Numbered from the stretch's first letter, positions 11,332-20,654 are shown. The stretch is 64,000 nucleotides of DNA from Azospirillum oryzae (GCF_008364795.1 NZ_VTTM01000001.1:372001-436000); one strand, 5' to 3'. Made by a program: numbers and translations. Notes: generated from the sequence alone by a model not told the origin.

Positions 11332-11694
11332 TCAAGCGTCCCTGCCCGCCTTCAGCATCCCGGCAAGATGGTGGCCAACCTGCCGGCTGACGGCCCCGCG
11401 ATCACCGGCGGCAAGCGAGCCGAGAGGTTCGGCATCACGGGCGTCGATCACCGCGACCTTGGCCGTGCGCACGACGGAGGGGGCTGGAAGTCCTGCCGTT
11501 TCGAGGTCGCCGACAGGCACATCCGACGGCCATCCCCGGTTTTCGGCGCTGGTGATCATCAGAACCCATAGCAGGCTGTGGCTTGCTTCCAGGTCTTCAG
11601 CCGCGACGACCAATGCCGGGCGACGCTGGCGAGCCGGACGGTCGGCGTAGGGGAATGGGACCTTGACGATGTTCCAGATTTCAAAGGTCGGCAT
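11332..11694 (-). CDS. PemK/MazF-family toxin
   Basis: The product is about 120 residues, chosen to start at ATG 11694 (MPTFEIWNIVKVPFPY); a start at 11715 is also in frame. The SH3-like barrel signature is seen: 'GDIVLVxFP'-equivalent 'WNIVKVPFPYAD', then 'RQRRPALVVAAED' and a 'PSVVRTAKVAVID' strand. MazF/PemK proteins are mRNA endoribonucleases. The upstream antitoxin gene overlaps it by 14 nt, so the order antitoxin-toxin and the coupling are both standard for type II modules. Cleavage specificity cannot be read from sequence. Confidence 0.82.
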   Translation of the reverse strand: MPTFEIWNIVKVPFPYADRPARQRRPALVVAAEDLEASHSLLWVLMITSAENRGWPSDVPVGDLETAGLPAPSVVRTAKVAVIDARDAEPLGSLAAGDRGAVSRQVGHHLAGMLKAGRDA

Positions 11695-11896
11695 AGGCCT
11701 GCCGATCCGCTTCACTGTCCCATTCCGTGAAGCAGCGGAACGGGTCTTCGGCAGCAGCCGGAGCGGCCCTGGTCAGGATGACGCGGCCGTCTTCGATGCG
11801 ATAGGCGATCTCGTCGCCCTCGTGCAGACCCAGAGCAGCCCGTACCGGCTGCGGAATCGTCGTCTGGGCCTTGCTGGTCAACTTGCTGGTGATCAT
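11681..11896 (-). CDS. AbrB/SpoVT-type antitoxin
   Basis: This is a 71-residue swapped-hairpin AbrB-family protein: 'SKLTSKAQTTIPQPVRAALGLHEGDEIAYRIEDGRVIL' is a textbook AbrB DNA-binding domain at residues 4-42. The acidic C-terminal tail 'DPFRCFTEWDSEADRQAYADL' would wrap the toxin. It lies directly upstream of the MazF-like gene. An 8-bp palindrome (11908-11926) sits 11 bp before its start codon and is a likely autoregulatory operator. Confidence 0.85.
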   Translation of the reverse strand: MITSKLTSKAQTTIPQPVRAALGLHEGDEIAYRIEDGRVILTRAAPAAAEDPFRCFTEWDSEADRQAYADL

Positions 11897-11907
11897 GGGG
11901 GCACCGC

Positions 11908-11926
11908 GGTAAGGAACATCCTTACC
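11908..11926. promoter_or_regulatory. Palindrome upstream of antitoxin, candidate operator
   Basis: GGTAAGGA and TCCTTACC form a perfect inverted repeat with a 3-nt spacer, 11 bp upstream of the antitoxin ATG. Type II antitoxins of the AbrB fold bind such sites to repress their own operon. Function is inferred from position and symmetry. Confidence 0.45.
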
Positions 11927-11958
11927 TTAGTGCCCGATCGCTACAGCTTCAATAACAG

Positions 11959-12336
11959 CTAAACCGGCAGCATCGCCGCCGCGACCCGCCGGCCCTCGGC
12001 CAGCAGGACGTTGTAGGTCCGGCAAACCGCCCGGCTGTCCATCAGTTCCACCACCACGCCCCGCTCGCGCAGGCCTAGGCGGAGGTCCTTCGGGATCATC
12101 CGCATGGTGGGACCGGTGCCGAGCAGCAGGATTTCCACCTTCGGCTCGGCCTCCAACACGGACGAGAAGTCGCTCACCGACAGGGAGGCGGCATCGGTCG
12201 CCTCCCATACTACGGTGCGGTCGGGCAGGACGATCACCGCGCCGACGCGCCACTGGCCGGAAATGCAGAACTGTCCCGGACCGTAGCCGTCGATGACCTG
12301 ACGGTCCGACGGGATCATCGGCATGATGTCGGCCAT
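11959..12336 (-). CDS. Mth938-like domain protein (DUF498/NDUFAF3 family)
   Basis: This is a 125-residue protein. It has the Mth938 fold pattern: 'IDGYGPGQFCISGQWRVGAVIVLPDRTVVWEA', then 'KVEILLLGTGPTMRMIPKDLRLGLRERGVVVELMDSRAVCRTYNVLLAEGRRVAAAML'. The mitochondrial relative NDUFAF3 is a complex I assembly factor; the bacterial function is not settled. It follows secF by 30 bp on the same strand, a frequent order in alphaproteobacteria. Notably another NDUFAF-type protein lies 5 kb away (6443-7297). Confidence 0.85.
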   Translation of the reverse strand: MADIMPMIPSDRQVIDGYGPGQFCISGQWRVGAVIVLPDRTVVWEATDAASLSVSDFSSVLEAEPKVEILLLGTGPTMRMIPKDLRLGLRERGVVVELMDSRAVCRTYNVLLAEGRRVAAAMLPV

Positions 12337-12366
12337 GCTGCCCTCTCCTTCGCTAAACGCCCGGCC

Positions 12367-13323
12367 TTACGGCGTGGTTGCCGGAGTGTTGCCCGCCGAA
12401 GCGGCATCGGGAGCGCCGCGCCGCAGGCGGTTCTCACCAAGGAACAGCAAGATTGGTGCGGCGATGAACACCGACGAGCTGGTCGCAAGGATAACGCCGA
12501 AGATCAGCACGATGCCGAAGTCCTGCAGGGCCTCGCCACCGAACAGCGCCAGCGGAATGATGGACAGCAGGGTACAGACCGAGGTGCCGACGGTGCGGTT
12601 CAGCGTCTCGTTGATCGACATGTCGATCAGGTCGCGCAGCGGCATCTTCTTGTAGATGCGCAGATTCTCGCGCATGCGGTCATAGACCACGACCTTGTCG
12701 TTCACCGAATAGCCCATGACGGTCAGGATCGCAGCCACGGCCGTCAGGTTGAACTGGATGTCGGTGATGGCATAGAACCCGACGATCTTGGTGATGTCGA
12801 GGATCAGCGTCACCACCGCGCCGAAGCCGAACTGCCATTCGAAGCGGAACCAGATGTAGACCAGCATCGCCAGCATGGCGAGGCCGAGCGCCAGCATGCC
12901 GTTGGCGAACAGTTCGCCGCTGACCGAGGCGCCGACCGCTTCGACGCGGCGGACCTGGGTGCCGGGGATCGCCTGCGCCAGCGTGTTGCGCACCTTGTCG
13001 GCGGCCACCTGCTGGGCGGCATCGTCGCCGGGCTGGCGTTCCAGGCGGATCAATACGTCCTGAGTCGATCCGAACTCCTGCAACGCCACCTGCCCCATGC
13101 CGAGGCCGGACAGTGTGTGGCGCAGCGAGGCGAAGTCGGCGGCCTGTGGCGTGCGGGCTTCGATGACGATGCCGCCACGGAAGTCGATGCCGTAATTCAG
13201 GCCGGGGTGGAAGAACAGGATGACGGACGCGATGGACAGGATCGCCGACACCACGAGGCCGGCGATGCGGCCGTTCATGAACGGGATCTTGGTGTTGTCG
13301 GGGACGAGGCGGAGATGGAACAT
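12367..13323 (-). CDS. secF: Protein translocase subunit SecF
   Basis: SecF works with SecD and YajC to drive late steps of protein export through SecYEG using the proton gradient. The product is 318 residues from ATG 13323 (MFHLRLVPDNTKIPFM). The first membrane helix is at about residues 22-40 and is followed by 'GLNYGIDFRGGIVIE', the SecF signature. The C-terminal half has five further helices with 'VMGYSVNDKVVVYDRMREN', the conserved helix-4/5 region. It lies 11 nt downstream of secD. Confidence 0.97.
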   Translation of the reverse strand: MFHLRLVPDNTKIPFMNGRIAGLVVSAILSIASVILFFHPGLNYGIDFRGGIVIEARTPQAADFASLRHTLSGLGMGQVALQEFGSTQDVLIRLERQPGDDAAQQVAADKVRNTLAQAIPGTQVRRVEAVGASVSGELFANGMLALGLAMLAMLVYIWFRFEWQFGFGAVVTLILDITKIVGFYAITDIQFNLTAVAAILTVMGYSVNDKVVVYDRMRENLRIYKKMPLRDLIDMSINETLNRTVGTSVCTLLSIIPLALFGGEALQDFGIVLIFGVILATSSSVFIAAPILLFLGENRLRRGAPDAASAGNTPATTP

Positions 13324-13334
13324 CGGATGACCTC

Positions 13335-14933
13335 TCAGACCGGCAACACGGCCGGACGCGTCCGGCGCAGCCACGTCACCATCATCAGGCGCACGAGCAC
13401 CGTCGCGGTGAACATGGAAATGAGGATGCCGAAGGTGATGGTGACGGCGAAGCCCTTGATGGTGCCGGTGCCGAAGATGAACAGCAGCGCCATCTTGATG
13501 GCCGTCGTCAGGTTGGAGTCGACGATGGTGCTGTAGGCGCGGCTGAAACCGGCCTCCATCGACGCGAAGACCCCCCGGCCCTTCTTCGTCTCTTCGCGGA
13601 TGCGCTCGTTGATCAGGATGTTGGCGTCGACCGCCAGACCCAAGGTCAGCAGGATGCCGGCGATGCCCGGCAGCGTCAGCGTGGCGTGCAGCAGCGACAG
13701 CGCCGCGATGGTCAGCACGATGTTGACCAGCAGGGCGAAGCAGGCGAAGGCGCCGAACAGCCCATAGCAGGCGATCATGTAGACGCAGACCATCAGGAAG
13801 CCGACGACCACGGCGGTCAGGCCGGCGCGGATGGAATCGGCGCCAAGGTCGGGACCGACCGTGCGTTCCTCGATCACCTTCAGCGGGGCCGGCAAGGCGC
13901 CGGCGCGCAGCAGCACGGCAAGGTCGTTGGCGCCGGCGGCGGTGAAGTTGCCGCTGATCTGGCCGCGACCGCCGGTGATCGGCTCGCGGATGACGGGGGC
14001 GCTGATGACCTTGTTGTCGAGCACGATGGCGAAGGGCCGGCCGACATTCTGCTTGGTCACTTCGGCGAAGCGGTTGGCGCCGGCGCTGTTGAATTCGAAA
14101 TTCACCACCCACTCGCCGGTCTGGCTGTTGGTGCCGGCCGATGCGTTCTGCAGCGTGGCGCCGTCGACCTCGACCTTCTTGCGGATGACGTATTTGGACT
14201 GGTAGCGATCGCCCTCGGCCGACGGCAGGATCTCCGAACCCGGAGGGGCGCGGCCGGTGTTGGGATCGGCATTCACGTCGACCAGACGGAAGGTCATCTT
14301 GGCGGTGGTGCCCAGCAGCCGCTTGATGCGGTCGGGATCCTCCACGCCGGGCAGCTGGACCAGGATGCGGTCGTTGCCCTGGCGGGCGATGGTCGGCTCG
14401 TTCACGCCGGTCTCGTCGATGCGGCGACGGACGATCTCGATCGACTGCTCGATGGCCTGGGTGGCGCGGTCACGCAGCGCGACCTCGCTCAACGCCACGG
14501 TCACCGTACCGCCGTTCACGGTCACCTCGAGGTCGGGCTGCCCGCCGCCCAGACCGGTGCGGCCGACCGGGCTGGCGAGCTGGCGCAGGGCCTTCACCGC
14601 CTCCTCGGCCTGGGCCGGGTCGCGCAGCTGGACGGTCACGGCGCGCTCGCCGGCGTTAAGCGCGGTGTAGCCGACATTGGCGGTGCGCAGCTGCTGCCGG
14701 GCGCCGTCGACGAGACCTTCCACCCGGTCGCGGATGACGGTGGCCATGTCGACTTCAAGCAACAGATGCGATCCGCCGCGCAGGTCGAGACCCAACGACA
14801 CCCGGGTGTTGGCGTACCAGGACGGCAGCGCCGCCAACGTGTCGCGGCCCAGGAAGTTGGGCAGCATCAGGATGAAACCGGCGATGCAGGTCGCCAGGAT
14901 CAGGTAAATCTTCCAGCGCGAAAAATAGAGCAT
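13335..14933 (-). CDS. secD: Protein translocase subunit SecD
   Basis: SecD is the large partner of SecF. The product is 532 residues from ATG 14933. An N-terminal membrane helix (about 8-26) is followed by 'SLGLDLRGGSHLLLEVD'. A long periplasmic P1 region contains 'DRILVQLPGVEDPDRIKRLLGTTAKMTFRLVD', and the C-terminal five-helix part has 'LPGIAGILLTLGLAVDANILINERIREE'. The latter holds the conserved Asp needed for proton-driven motion. The order yajC-secD-secF is conserved across bacteria. Confidence 0.97.
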   Translation of the reverse strand: MLYFSRWKIYLILATCIAGFILMLPNFLGRDTLAALPSWYANTRVSLGLDLRGGSHLLLEVDMATVIRDRVEGLVDGARQQLRTANVGYTALNAGERAVTVQLRDPAQAEEAVKALRQLASPVGRTGLGGGQPDLEVTVNGGTVTVALSEVALRDRATQAIEQSIEIVRRRIDETGVNEPTIARQGNDRILVQLPGVEDPDRIKRLLGTTAKMTFRLVDVNADPNTGRAPPGSEILPSAEGDRYQSKYVIRKKVEVDGATLQNASAGTNSQTGEWVVNFEFNSAGANRFAEVTKQNVGRPFAIVLDNKVISAPVIREPITGGRGQISGNFTAAGANDLAVLLRAGALPAPLKVIEERTVGPDLGADSIRAGLTAVVVGFLMVCVYMIACYGLFGAFACFALLVNIVLTIAALSLLHATLTLPGIAGILLTLGLAVDANILINERIREETKKGRGVFASMEAGFSRAYSTIVDSNLTTAIKMALLFIFGTGTIKGFAVTITFGILISMFTATVLVRLMMVTWLRRTRPAVLPV

Positions 14934-15058
14934 GCGTCACTCGAATCCGATCAGACACCCGGTCCGGGCGACCGGTCCGCCGCTTGCGGGCGGACGACGG
15001 CCGGGCCGGACGGGAAGCGCCTTCGGGCCGACCCGCGGAAGAGGGGCCCGGCTGCGGC

Positions 15059-15484
15059 TTACTTGCGGCCGAACAGCTTGCCGATCCCGCCGGCGGCGGG
15101 GGTCTCGGCCGGCTTGGCCTCGCCCTCGGTGGCCGGGGTGGCGTCGCCGCCGGACTTGCCGGCCGGCTCGGTCTTGGCGAGCACGAGGTTCACGGTGGAG
15201 CGCAGGCAGCGCACACGCACATTCTCCGCGATCTCGACGGTGATCTCGTCGTCGGTGCCGACCTTGGTCACGGTGCCGATGATGCCGCCGCCGGTCACGA
15301 CGCGGTCGCCGCGGCGGATGGCCGACAGCATGGTCTTATGCTCCTTCATCTTCTTCTGCTGCGGACGGATCAGCAGGAAGTAGAAGACGACGAAGATCAG
15401 GATCAGCGGCAGAAACTGGACGAGCATGTCACCGCCGCCGCCAGCCGGGGCCGCCGTCTGTGCATAAGCCGTCGAAACGAACAT
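15059..15484 (-). CDS. yajC: Preprotein translocase auxiliary subunit YajC
   Basis: The product is 141 residues from ATG 15484 (MFVSTAYAQTAAP). In-frame starts further upstream add no conserved sequence. A single membrane helix lies at about residues 20-40 and is followed by 'IRPQQKKMKEHKTMLSAIRRGDRVVTGGGIIGTV', the defining YajC stretch. The C-terminus is a Pro/Ala/Glu-rich tail longer than in E. coli. 125 bp separate it from secD. Confidence 0.94.
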   Translation of the reverse strand: MFVSTAYAQTAAPAGGGGDMLVQFLPLILIFVVFYFLLIRPQQKKMKEHKTMLSAIRRGDRVVTGGGIIGTVTKVGTDDEITVEIAENVRVRCLRSTVNLVLAKTEPAGKSGGDATPATEGEAKPAETPAAGGIGKLFGRK

Positions 15485-15709
15485 CTGGAAGCTCCTTACA
15501 GGTTTGGTCTCGGCACCGGATCGGCGTTCCGCCGGGACGCCGCGACTATAGCCGCCCATGATCGGGATGCAATGGTGATGCGCCACAATCCGCAGGGCGG
15601 CCACAGCTTGTGTGCTTGCCCTGCTGTGTTACCGTGCGAAGGCGTCGGAAAGATGGCTGCGCGGGCGCCCACTTTCCATGGAACATCCTGAAAAAATATC
15701 CGGAAAATT

Positions 15710-16603
15710 ATGTCGCAATCCGTCAATAGCTCAGGCATGGGCGCTGGTGCAGATCAGTCGCTCGTCCCCCTGCTGACCCGCATCGCCGAGGCGCTGGAGC
15801 GTCTGGCCCCGCCGCCCGACCGGCCGCTGGACTTCGGCGCGGCGGACGCCTTCGTCTGGCATCCCGATCCCGACCGGCTGGAAGCGGTGCCGGTGGTCAA
15901 CCGCGTCGACATCATGCTTCTGCAGGGGATCGAGCGGCAGCGGGAGATCCTGCTGGACAACACCCGCCGCTTCGCCGCCGGGCTGCCCGCCAACAACGCC
16001 CTGCTGTGGGGCGCGCGCGGCACCGGCAAAAGCTCGCTGGTCAAGGCCGCCCATGCCGCCATCTGCGCCGAGCGGCCGGGCGAACTGGCGCTGGTGGAAA
16101 TCCACCGCGAGGACATCCCCACCCTGCCCCGCCTGCTCACCCGGCTGAAGGGCGAGGCGCGCCGCTTCATCCTGTTCTGCGACGACCTGTCCTTCGACCA
16201 TGACGACGCCCATTACAAGTCGCTGAAGGCAGTGCTGGACGGCGGGATCGAAGGGCGGCCGGACAATGTGGTGTTCTACGCCACCTCCAACCGCCGCCAC
16301 CTGATGCCGCGCGACATGATCGAGAACGAGCGGTCGACCGCCATCAACCCGGCCGAGGCAGTGGAAGAGAAAGTGTCGCTGTCAGACCGCTTCGGGCTGT
16401 GGCTGGGCTTCCACAACTGCGACCAGGACACCTATTTCGCGATGATCGAGGGCTATGTCCGCCATTTCGGCCTGGACATCCCGGCTGACCGGCTGCGCGC
16501 GGAGGCCGTGGAATGGTCGGTCACGCGCGGAAGCCGGTCGGGCCGGGTGGCCTGGCAGTTCATCCAGGACCTGGCTGGCCGCCTCGGGAAGCCCCTTCGC
16601 TGA
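15710..16603 (+). CDS. DUF815-family AAA+ ATPase
   Basis: The product is 297 residues. Walker A 'WGARGTGKSSLVKA' is at residues 100-113, Walker B 'RFILFCDDLSFD' at about 152-163, and a sensor region 'NVVFYATSNRRHLMPRDM' follows. This matches DUF815 (COG2607), a widespread bacterial AAA+ family of uncertain role. It starts at ATG 15710, divergent from yajC. Its 3' end overlaps the end of the convergent lipoprotein gene by 44 nt, so antisense effects between the two mRNAs are possible. Confidence 0.88.
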   Translation: MSQSVNSSGMGAGADQSLVPLLTRIAEALERLAPPPDRPLDFGAADAFVWHPDPDRLEAVPVVNRVDIMLLQGIERQREILLDNTRRFAAGLPANNALLWGARGTGKSSLVKAAHAAICAERPGELALVEIHREDIPTLPRLLTRLKGEARRFILFCDDLSFDHDDAHYKSLKAVLDGGIEGRPDNVVFYATSNRRHLMPRDMIENERSTAINPAEAVEEKVSLSDRFGLWLGFHNCDQDTYFAMIEGYVRHFGLDIPADRLRAEAVEWSVTRGSRSGRVAWQFIQDLAGRLGKPLR

Positions 16604-17864
16604 CCTTGCGGTCCATCTGGTCGCTCGGGTCGACGGCCTGGCTGCCCTTGCGCAGCTCGAAATGAAGTTGGGGCGAGGACACGCCGCCGGTCTGGCCGAC
16701 CCGGGCGATCACCTGCCCCCGCTTCACCGTGGCTCCCCGCTCCACCTCGATCTTGTCGAGATGGGCATAGGCGGTGATCCAGCCGTCGGAATGCTTCAGC
16801 AGCAGCAGGTTGCCGAAGCCGCGCAGCTCATTGCCGGCATAGGCGACCACGCCGTTGTCGGCGGCGACCACCGCCGTGCCCTTCGGCGCCGCGATGTTCA
16901 GGCCGTCATTGTGCAGCCCGTCGGGCTTCGGCCCGAAGCCGGAGATCAGCTTGCCCTTCACCGGCCACAGGAAGCGGGCGCTGCCGCGCGGCGGCGGCGC
17001 GCCGACTTCGGCCTTCGGCTCCGGCTTGGGCGGCGGCGCGGCGGTGGCCACCTCTTGCTGGGGCGCTGCCGGGGGCGGCGTGGTTGCCGCCGGGGCCGGG
17101 GCCGGGGCCGGGGTCGGCGTCGGAGCCGGCTTGCTGCCGGGCGGGCGCAGCATGGTCGGCGCCTGCCCCGGCTGGTAGGGCGTGTCACCCTGGACGGACG
17201 GCGCGGACGGCGTCTGTTGGGCGGACGGCTCCGGCACGGCACCCGGCTTCGAAGGTGGCGGCAGCGGCGTGGCCGAGATACCGCCCGACGGGGAGGATGC
17301 ACCCGGCGGCGGCAGGTCGGCCGACTGGATCGAGCCATGCCCGGCCGTCGAGCCACCCGGCGCATTCCCCTGCGGCGTCAGGGCGACGGCACCGCCGCTC
17401 GCCACGCCGCCGGATGCCATCATGGTGCCGCTGCCATCGTTGGCGCCCGGCAGACGCAGGGGCTGGCCGACCTTCACGGCATAGGGCGGCGTCAGGTTGT
17501 TCAGCCGCGTCAGTTCGCTGACGTCGACATTGTACATGCGGGAGATGCTGTAAAGGCTGTCGCCCTTCTGAACGATGTACTGGCGCGAGGTCGGCAGGAC
17601 CAGCCGCTGGCCGACCTCCAGCCGGTAGGGCGCCGCCAGCTTGTTCGCCTCGATCAGGTCGCGCAGGGGCACATTGTACCGGCGCGACAGGCTGTATGCG
17701 CTGTCGCCCTTCTGCACCGTGATGGCGCCGCCGGCCGAATCCGGCACATCGGAGACGGTGGTGAAGGGCGCCAGCCCGCCCACCCGTTCGCAAGCGCCAA
17801 GCGCCAGGACGGCTGTGGACAGGACCATTGCGGACAGCAGGTGCTTGGGCATGGCGGATTTCAT
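16560..17864 (-). CDS. LysM/LytM (M23-like) lipoprotein, NlpD-type
   Basis: The product is 434 residues from ATG 17864 (MKSAMPKHLL). Lipobox LALGAC gives a lipid-anchored Cys25. Two LysM modules (about 48-91 and 93-137) bind peptidoglycan. A long Pro/Ala/Gly linker contains a GCCGGG-repeat tract near 17090-17130. A C-terminal LytM fold (about 305-420) follows. Zinc ligands look lost: the first HxxxD site reads 'NDGLN', and the HxH site reads 'QLH'. That is the pattern of non-enzymatic activators such as NlpD/EnvC, which switch on cell-wall amidases at division. The start overlaps the pcm stop by 4 nt (ATGA). Confidence 0.88.
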   Translation of the reverse strand: MKSAMPKHLLSAMVLSTAVLALGACERVGGLAPFTTVSDVPDSAGGAITVQKGDSAYSLSRRYNVPLRDLIEANKLAAPYRLEVGQRLVLPTSRQYIVQKGDSLYSISRMYNVDVSELTRLNNLTPPYAVKVGQPLRLPGANDGSGTMMASGGVASGGAVALTPQGNAPGGSTAGHGSIQSADLPPPGASSPSGGISATPLPPPSKPGAVPEPSAQQTPSAPSVQGDTPYQPGQAPTMLRPPGSKPAPTPTPAPAPAPAATTPPPAAPQQEVATAAPPPKPEPKAEVGAPPPRGSARFLWPVKGKLISGFGPKPDGLHNDGLNIAAPKGTAVVAADNGVVAYAGNELRGFGNLLLLKHSDGWITAYAHLDKIEVERGATVKRGQVIARVGQTGGVSSPQLHFELRKGSQAVDPSDQMDRKVSEGASRGGQPGPG

Positions 17865-18514
17865 GCGGAACGGACCGGTTGCGGCGGGTCGGACAGCAGC
17901 GGAACGAAACGGACGGGCCACAGGTCCTCCCGGATAAGGCCAGCTTCGGAGCGCCGGAAACGCACGACCCTCTGGCCGCGGTGATCGGTCCCCAACGGAA
18001 TGACCAAGACACCACCAACGGCGAGTTGATCCGTCAAGTCTTTTGGCGGCTCCGGCCCACCGGCGGCTGTGACCAGTATGCGGGCAAACGGCGCCTGCTC
18101 CGGCCAGCCCCGCGTCCCGTCGCCGAGCCGCGTGGTGATGTTGCCGATGTCGAGCGCCTTGAACCGCGCCTCCGCCTCGCACAGAAGCGGTTTCAGCCGC
18201 TCGATGGTGAAGACCCGGCGGCAGAGCCGCGACAGCACCGCCGCCTGATAGCCGGAGCCGGTACCGACCTCCAGGACAAGATGCCGCGGCTGCAGTTCCA
18301 GCGCCTGGGTCATCAGCCCGACCACCAGCGGTTGGCTGATGGTCTGGCCAAGGTCGATCGGCAGCGCCGTGTCCTCCCACGCCCGGTCCTGGAAGGCTTC
18401 CGGGACGAACAGCTCGCGCGGGATCCGCTCGATCGCCGCCAGCACCTTCGTGTCGGTGACGCCGGCCCCGCGAAGGGCCATCAGCAAGCGGATCTTGCGC
18501 GGGTTGTATGTCAC
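17861..18514 (-). CDS. pcm: Protein-L-isoaspartate O-methyltransferase
   Basis: The enzyme uses SAM to methylate isoaspartyl residues in damaged proteins and so starts their repair. The product is 217 residues from GTG 18514, which overlaps the surE stop by 3 nt (GTGA). The SAM motif I 'LVLEVGTGSGYQAAVLSRL' is at about residues 81-99; upstream 'DTALPIDLGQTISQPLVVGLMTQAL' is the substrate-binding signature. The serS-surE-pcm-LysM lipoprotein order is common in proteobacteria; in gammaproteobacteria it extends to rpoS. Confidence 0.95.
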   Translation of the reverse strand: MTYNPRKIRLLMALRGAGVTDTKVLAAIERIPRELFVPEAFQDRAWEDTALPIDLGQTISQPLVVGLMTQALELQPRHLVLEVGTGSGYQAAVLSRLCRRVFTIERLKPLLCEAEARFKALDIGNITTRLGDGTRGWPEQAPFARILVTAAGGPEPPKDLTDQLAVGGVLVIPLGTDHRGQRVVRFRRSEAGLIREDLWPVRFVPLLSDPPQPVRSA

Positions 18515-19293
18515 ACGAAAGCCTGCCTCAACGTCTGCAACGTCGGCGTGTGGGTGAGGTCGAGATAGACCGGCGTCACCGAGATGCCGCCGTTGAACAC
18601 GACATGGATGTCGGTGTCGTCCGCCACGTCGGCCTCGCCGCGCAGGGTGCCGATCCAGATATAGGGCTTGCCGCGCGGGTCCACACGCTCCAACAGCTCG
18701 TCGCCGATCTTGCGCTTGCCGTGGCGCACCACCTGGATGCCCGTCACCTCCGCGGCCGGACGGGCCGGGAAGTTGACGTTCAGCAGCACGTTCTTCGGCC
18801 ACGCCACCGTCACCGCCTTGCGCACCACGTCGGCGCCATGGGCCGCAGCGGCGGACCAGTCGATGGGCTGGCCCGGCTCGTAATGCTGGCTCATGGCGAT
18901 GGCCGGGACGTTCAACAGCGTCGCTTCCATCGCCGCGGCGATGGTGCCGGAATAGGTCACGTCCTCGCCGATGTTGGAGCCCTGGTTGACGCCGGACAGC
19001 ACCAGCGTCGGACGGGCGTCCCTCATCACATGGTTGACCGCCAGCAGCACGCAGTCGGTCGGCGTGCCGTCGACGGTGAAGCGGCGTTCGTCCAGCTTGC
19101 GCAGGCGCAGCGGCCGGTTGATGGTCAGCGAATGGCTGGCCGCCGACTGCTCCATCTCCGGCGCGACGACCCAGACGTCGTCGGACAGCTCGCGCGCGAT
19201 GGCTTCCAGGACCTTCAATCCCTGCGCATGGATGCCGTCGTCGTTGGTGACGAGGATGCGTGTCCGGGACAGGTCGAGCGGCAGGTCGAACAT
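18511..19293 (-). CDS. surE: 5'/3'-nucleotidase SurE
   Basis: SurE is a metal-dependent nucleoside monophosphatase/exopolyphosphatase linked to stationary-phase survival. The product is 260 residues from ATG 19293, which overlaps the serS stop by 1 nt (TGATG). Metal-binding residues are visible in 'ILVTNDDGIHAQGL' (residues 13-26), 'SAASHSLTI' and 'LVLSGVNQGSNIGEDVTYSGTI'. The length and blocks are normal for the family. A start at 19506 would lie inside serS and is rejected. Confidence 0.96.
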   Translation of the reverse strand: MFDLPLDLSRTRILVTNDDGIHAQGLKVLEAIARELSDDVWVVAPEMEQSAASHSLTINRPLRLRKLDERRFTVDGTPTDCVLLAVNHVMRDARPTLVLSGVNQGSNIGEDVTYSGTIAAAMEATLLNVPAIAMSQHYEPGQPIDWSAAAAHGADVVRKAVTVAWPKNVLLNVNFPARPAAEVTGIQVVRHGKRKIGDELLERVDPRGKPYIWIGTLRGEADVADDTDIHVVFNGGISVTPVYLDLTHTPTLQTLRQAFV

Positions 19294-20564
19294 CAGATGG
19301 AAATCCTCTCCACTCCGCGCATGTAGGGGCGGAGCGCTTCCGGAACCAGGATCGAACCGTCGGGCTGCTGGTAGTTCTCCAGCACCGCGATCAGGCAGCG
19401 CCCGACCGCCACACCCGATCCATTGAGGGTGTGCACGAATTGAGTTTGCTTCTCGCCCTTCGGCCTGCAACGGGCTTTCATCCGCCGCGCCTGGAAATCT
19501 CCGCAATTGGAGATGCTGGAGATCTCGCGGTAGGCGTTCTGGCCGGGCAGCCAGACCTCGACGTCATAGGTCTTGCGCGAGGAGAAGCCCATGTCGCCGG
19601 TACACAGAACGATGGTGCGGTAGGGCAGCCCCAGCCGCTCCAGGATCGTCTCGGCGCAGCGGGTCATGCGCTGGTGCTCGTCCTCCGACTGTTCCGGCGT
19701 GGTGATGGCGACCATCTCCACCTTCCAGAACTGGTGCTGGCGGATCATGCCGCGGGTGTCGCGCCCGGCCGACCCGGCTTCGGCGCGGAAGCAGGGGGTC
19801 AGCGCGGTGTAGCGCAGCGGCAATTCCTCAGACGCCACGATCTGGTCGTTGACCAGATTGGTCAGCGGAACCTCGCTGGTCGGGATCAGGTAATGGTCGG
19901 TCGAGGTGGTCTTGAACAGATCCTCCTCGAATTTCGGCAACTGGCCGGTGCCGAACAGGGCGTTGTCGCGCACCATCAGCGGAGGGGCGATTTCGGTGAA
20001 ACCGTGCTCGCCGGTGTGGATGTCTAGCATGAAATCGGCGAGCGCGCGCTCGAGACGGGCCAGCCCGCCCTTCAGCACGGTGAAGCGGGCACCGGACATG
20101 CGGGCCGCCGCCTCGAAGTCCATCAGGCCCAGCGCTTCGCCCAGCTCGTAATGCTGCTTGGGGTTGGCGATGTCGGGCGGGGTGCCCCAGCGGCGGACCT
20201 CGACGTTGGCGGTCTCGTCCGGTCCGTCCGGCACGTCGTCGGCCGGGATGTTGGGCAGGCCGGCCAGCAGCCCGTCGAGTTCGGCGCCGAGCGCGCGTTC
20301 CTCTTCCTCGACCTGGGGCAGGCGCTCCTTCAGGGTCGCCATCTCGTCGAGGATCGGCTGGGCGTCGCGGCCCTCGCGCTTGGCGAGGCCGATTTCCTTG
20401 GCCGCTTCGTTCCGGCGGGCCTGCATTTCCTGCATCTGGGTCTGCGCGGCACGGCGGCGGCCGTCGAGGTCGAGCACGGAGGACGACATCGGCGCCAGTC
20501 CCCGGCGGCCAAGGCCGCGGTCGAAGGCTTCGGGATTCTCACGGATGGCGCGAAGGTCGTGCAT
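19293..20564 (-). CDS. serS: Seryl-tRNA synthetase
   Basis: The product is 423 residues from ATG 20564 ([18 protein letters not shown]). It is a class II synthetase that charges tRNA-Ser. The N-terminal part is the long antiparallel coiled-coil arm (about 27-100) that grips the tRNA variable arm. The catalytic domain shows motif 2 '[24 protein letters not shown]' and motif 3 near '[19 protein letters not shown]'. It is first in an operon with surE, pcm and the LysM lipoprotein. It is divergent from the MFS gene across a region with 15-bp tandem repeats. Confidence 0.97.
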   Translation of the reverse strand: MHDLRAIRENPEAFDRGLGRRGLAPMSSSVLDLDGRRRAAQTQMQEMQARRNEAAKEIGLAKREGRDAQPILDEMATLKERLPQVEEEERALGAELDGLLAGLPNIPADDVPDGPDETANVEVRRWGTPPDIANPKQHYELGEALGLMDFEAAARMSGARFTVLKGGLARLERALADFMLDIHTGEHGFTEIAPPLMVRDNALFGTGQLPKFEEDLFKTTSTDHYLIPTSEVPLTNLVNDQIVASEELPLRYTALTPCFRAEAGSAGRDTRGMIRQHQFWKVEMVAITTPEQSEDEHQRMTRCAETILERLGLPYRTIVLCTGDMGFSSRKTYDVEVWLPGQNAYREISSISNCGDFQARRMKARCRPKGEKQTQFVHTLNGSGVAVGRCLIAVLENYQQPDGSILVPEALRPYMRGVERISI

Positions 20565-20654
20565 GGCTCGAACAATCAACGAATTGTGTGGGGGATTGGT
20601 TATACGGCGCGACCCCGCCAAGGTCCAGTGCAAGCCCGTCCATCGACATGATCC

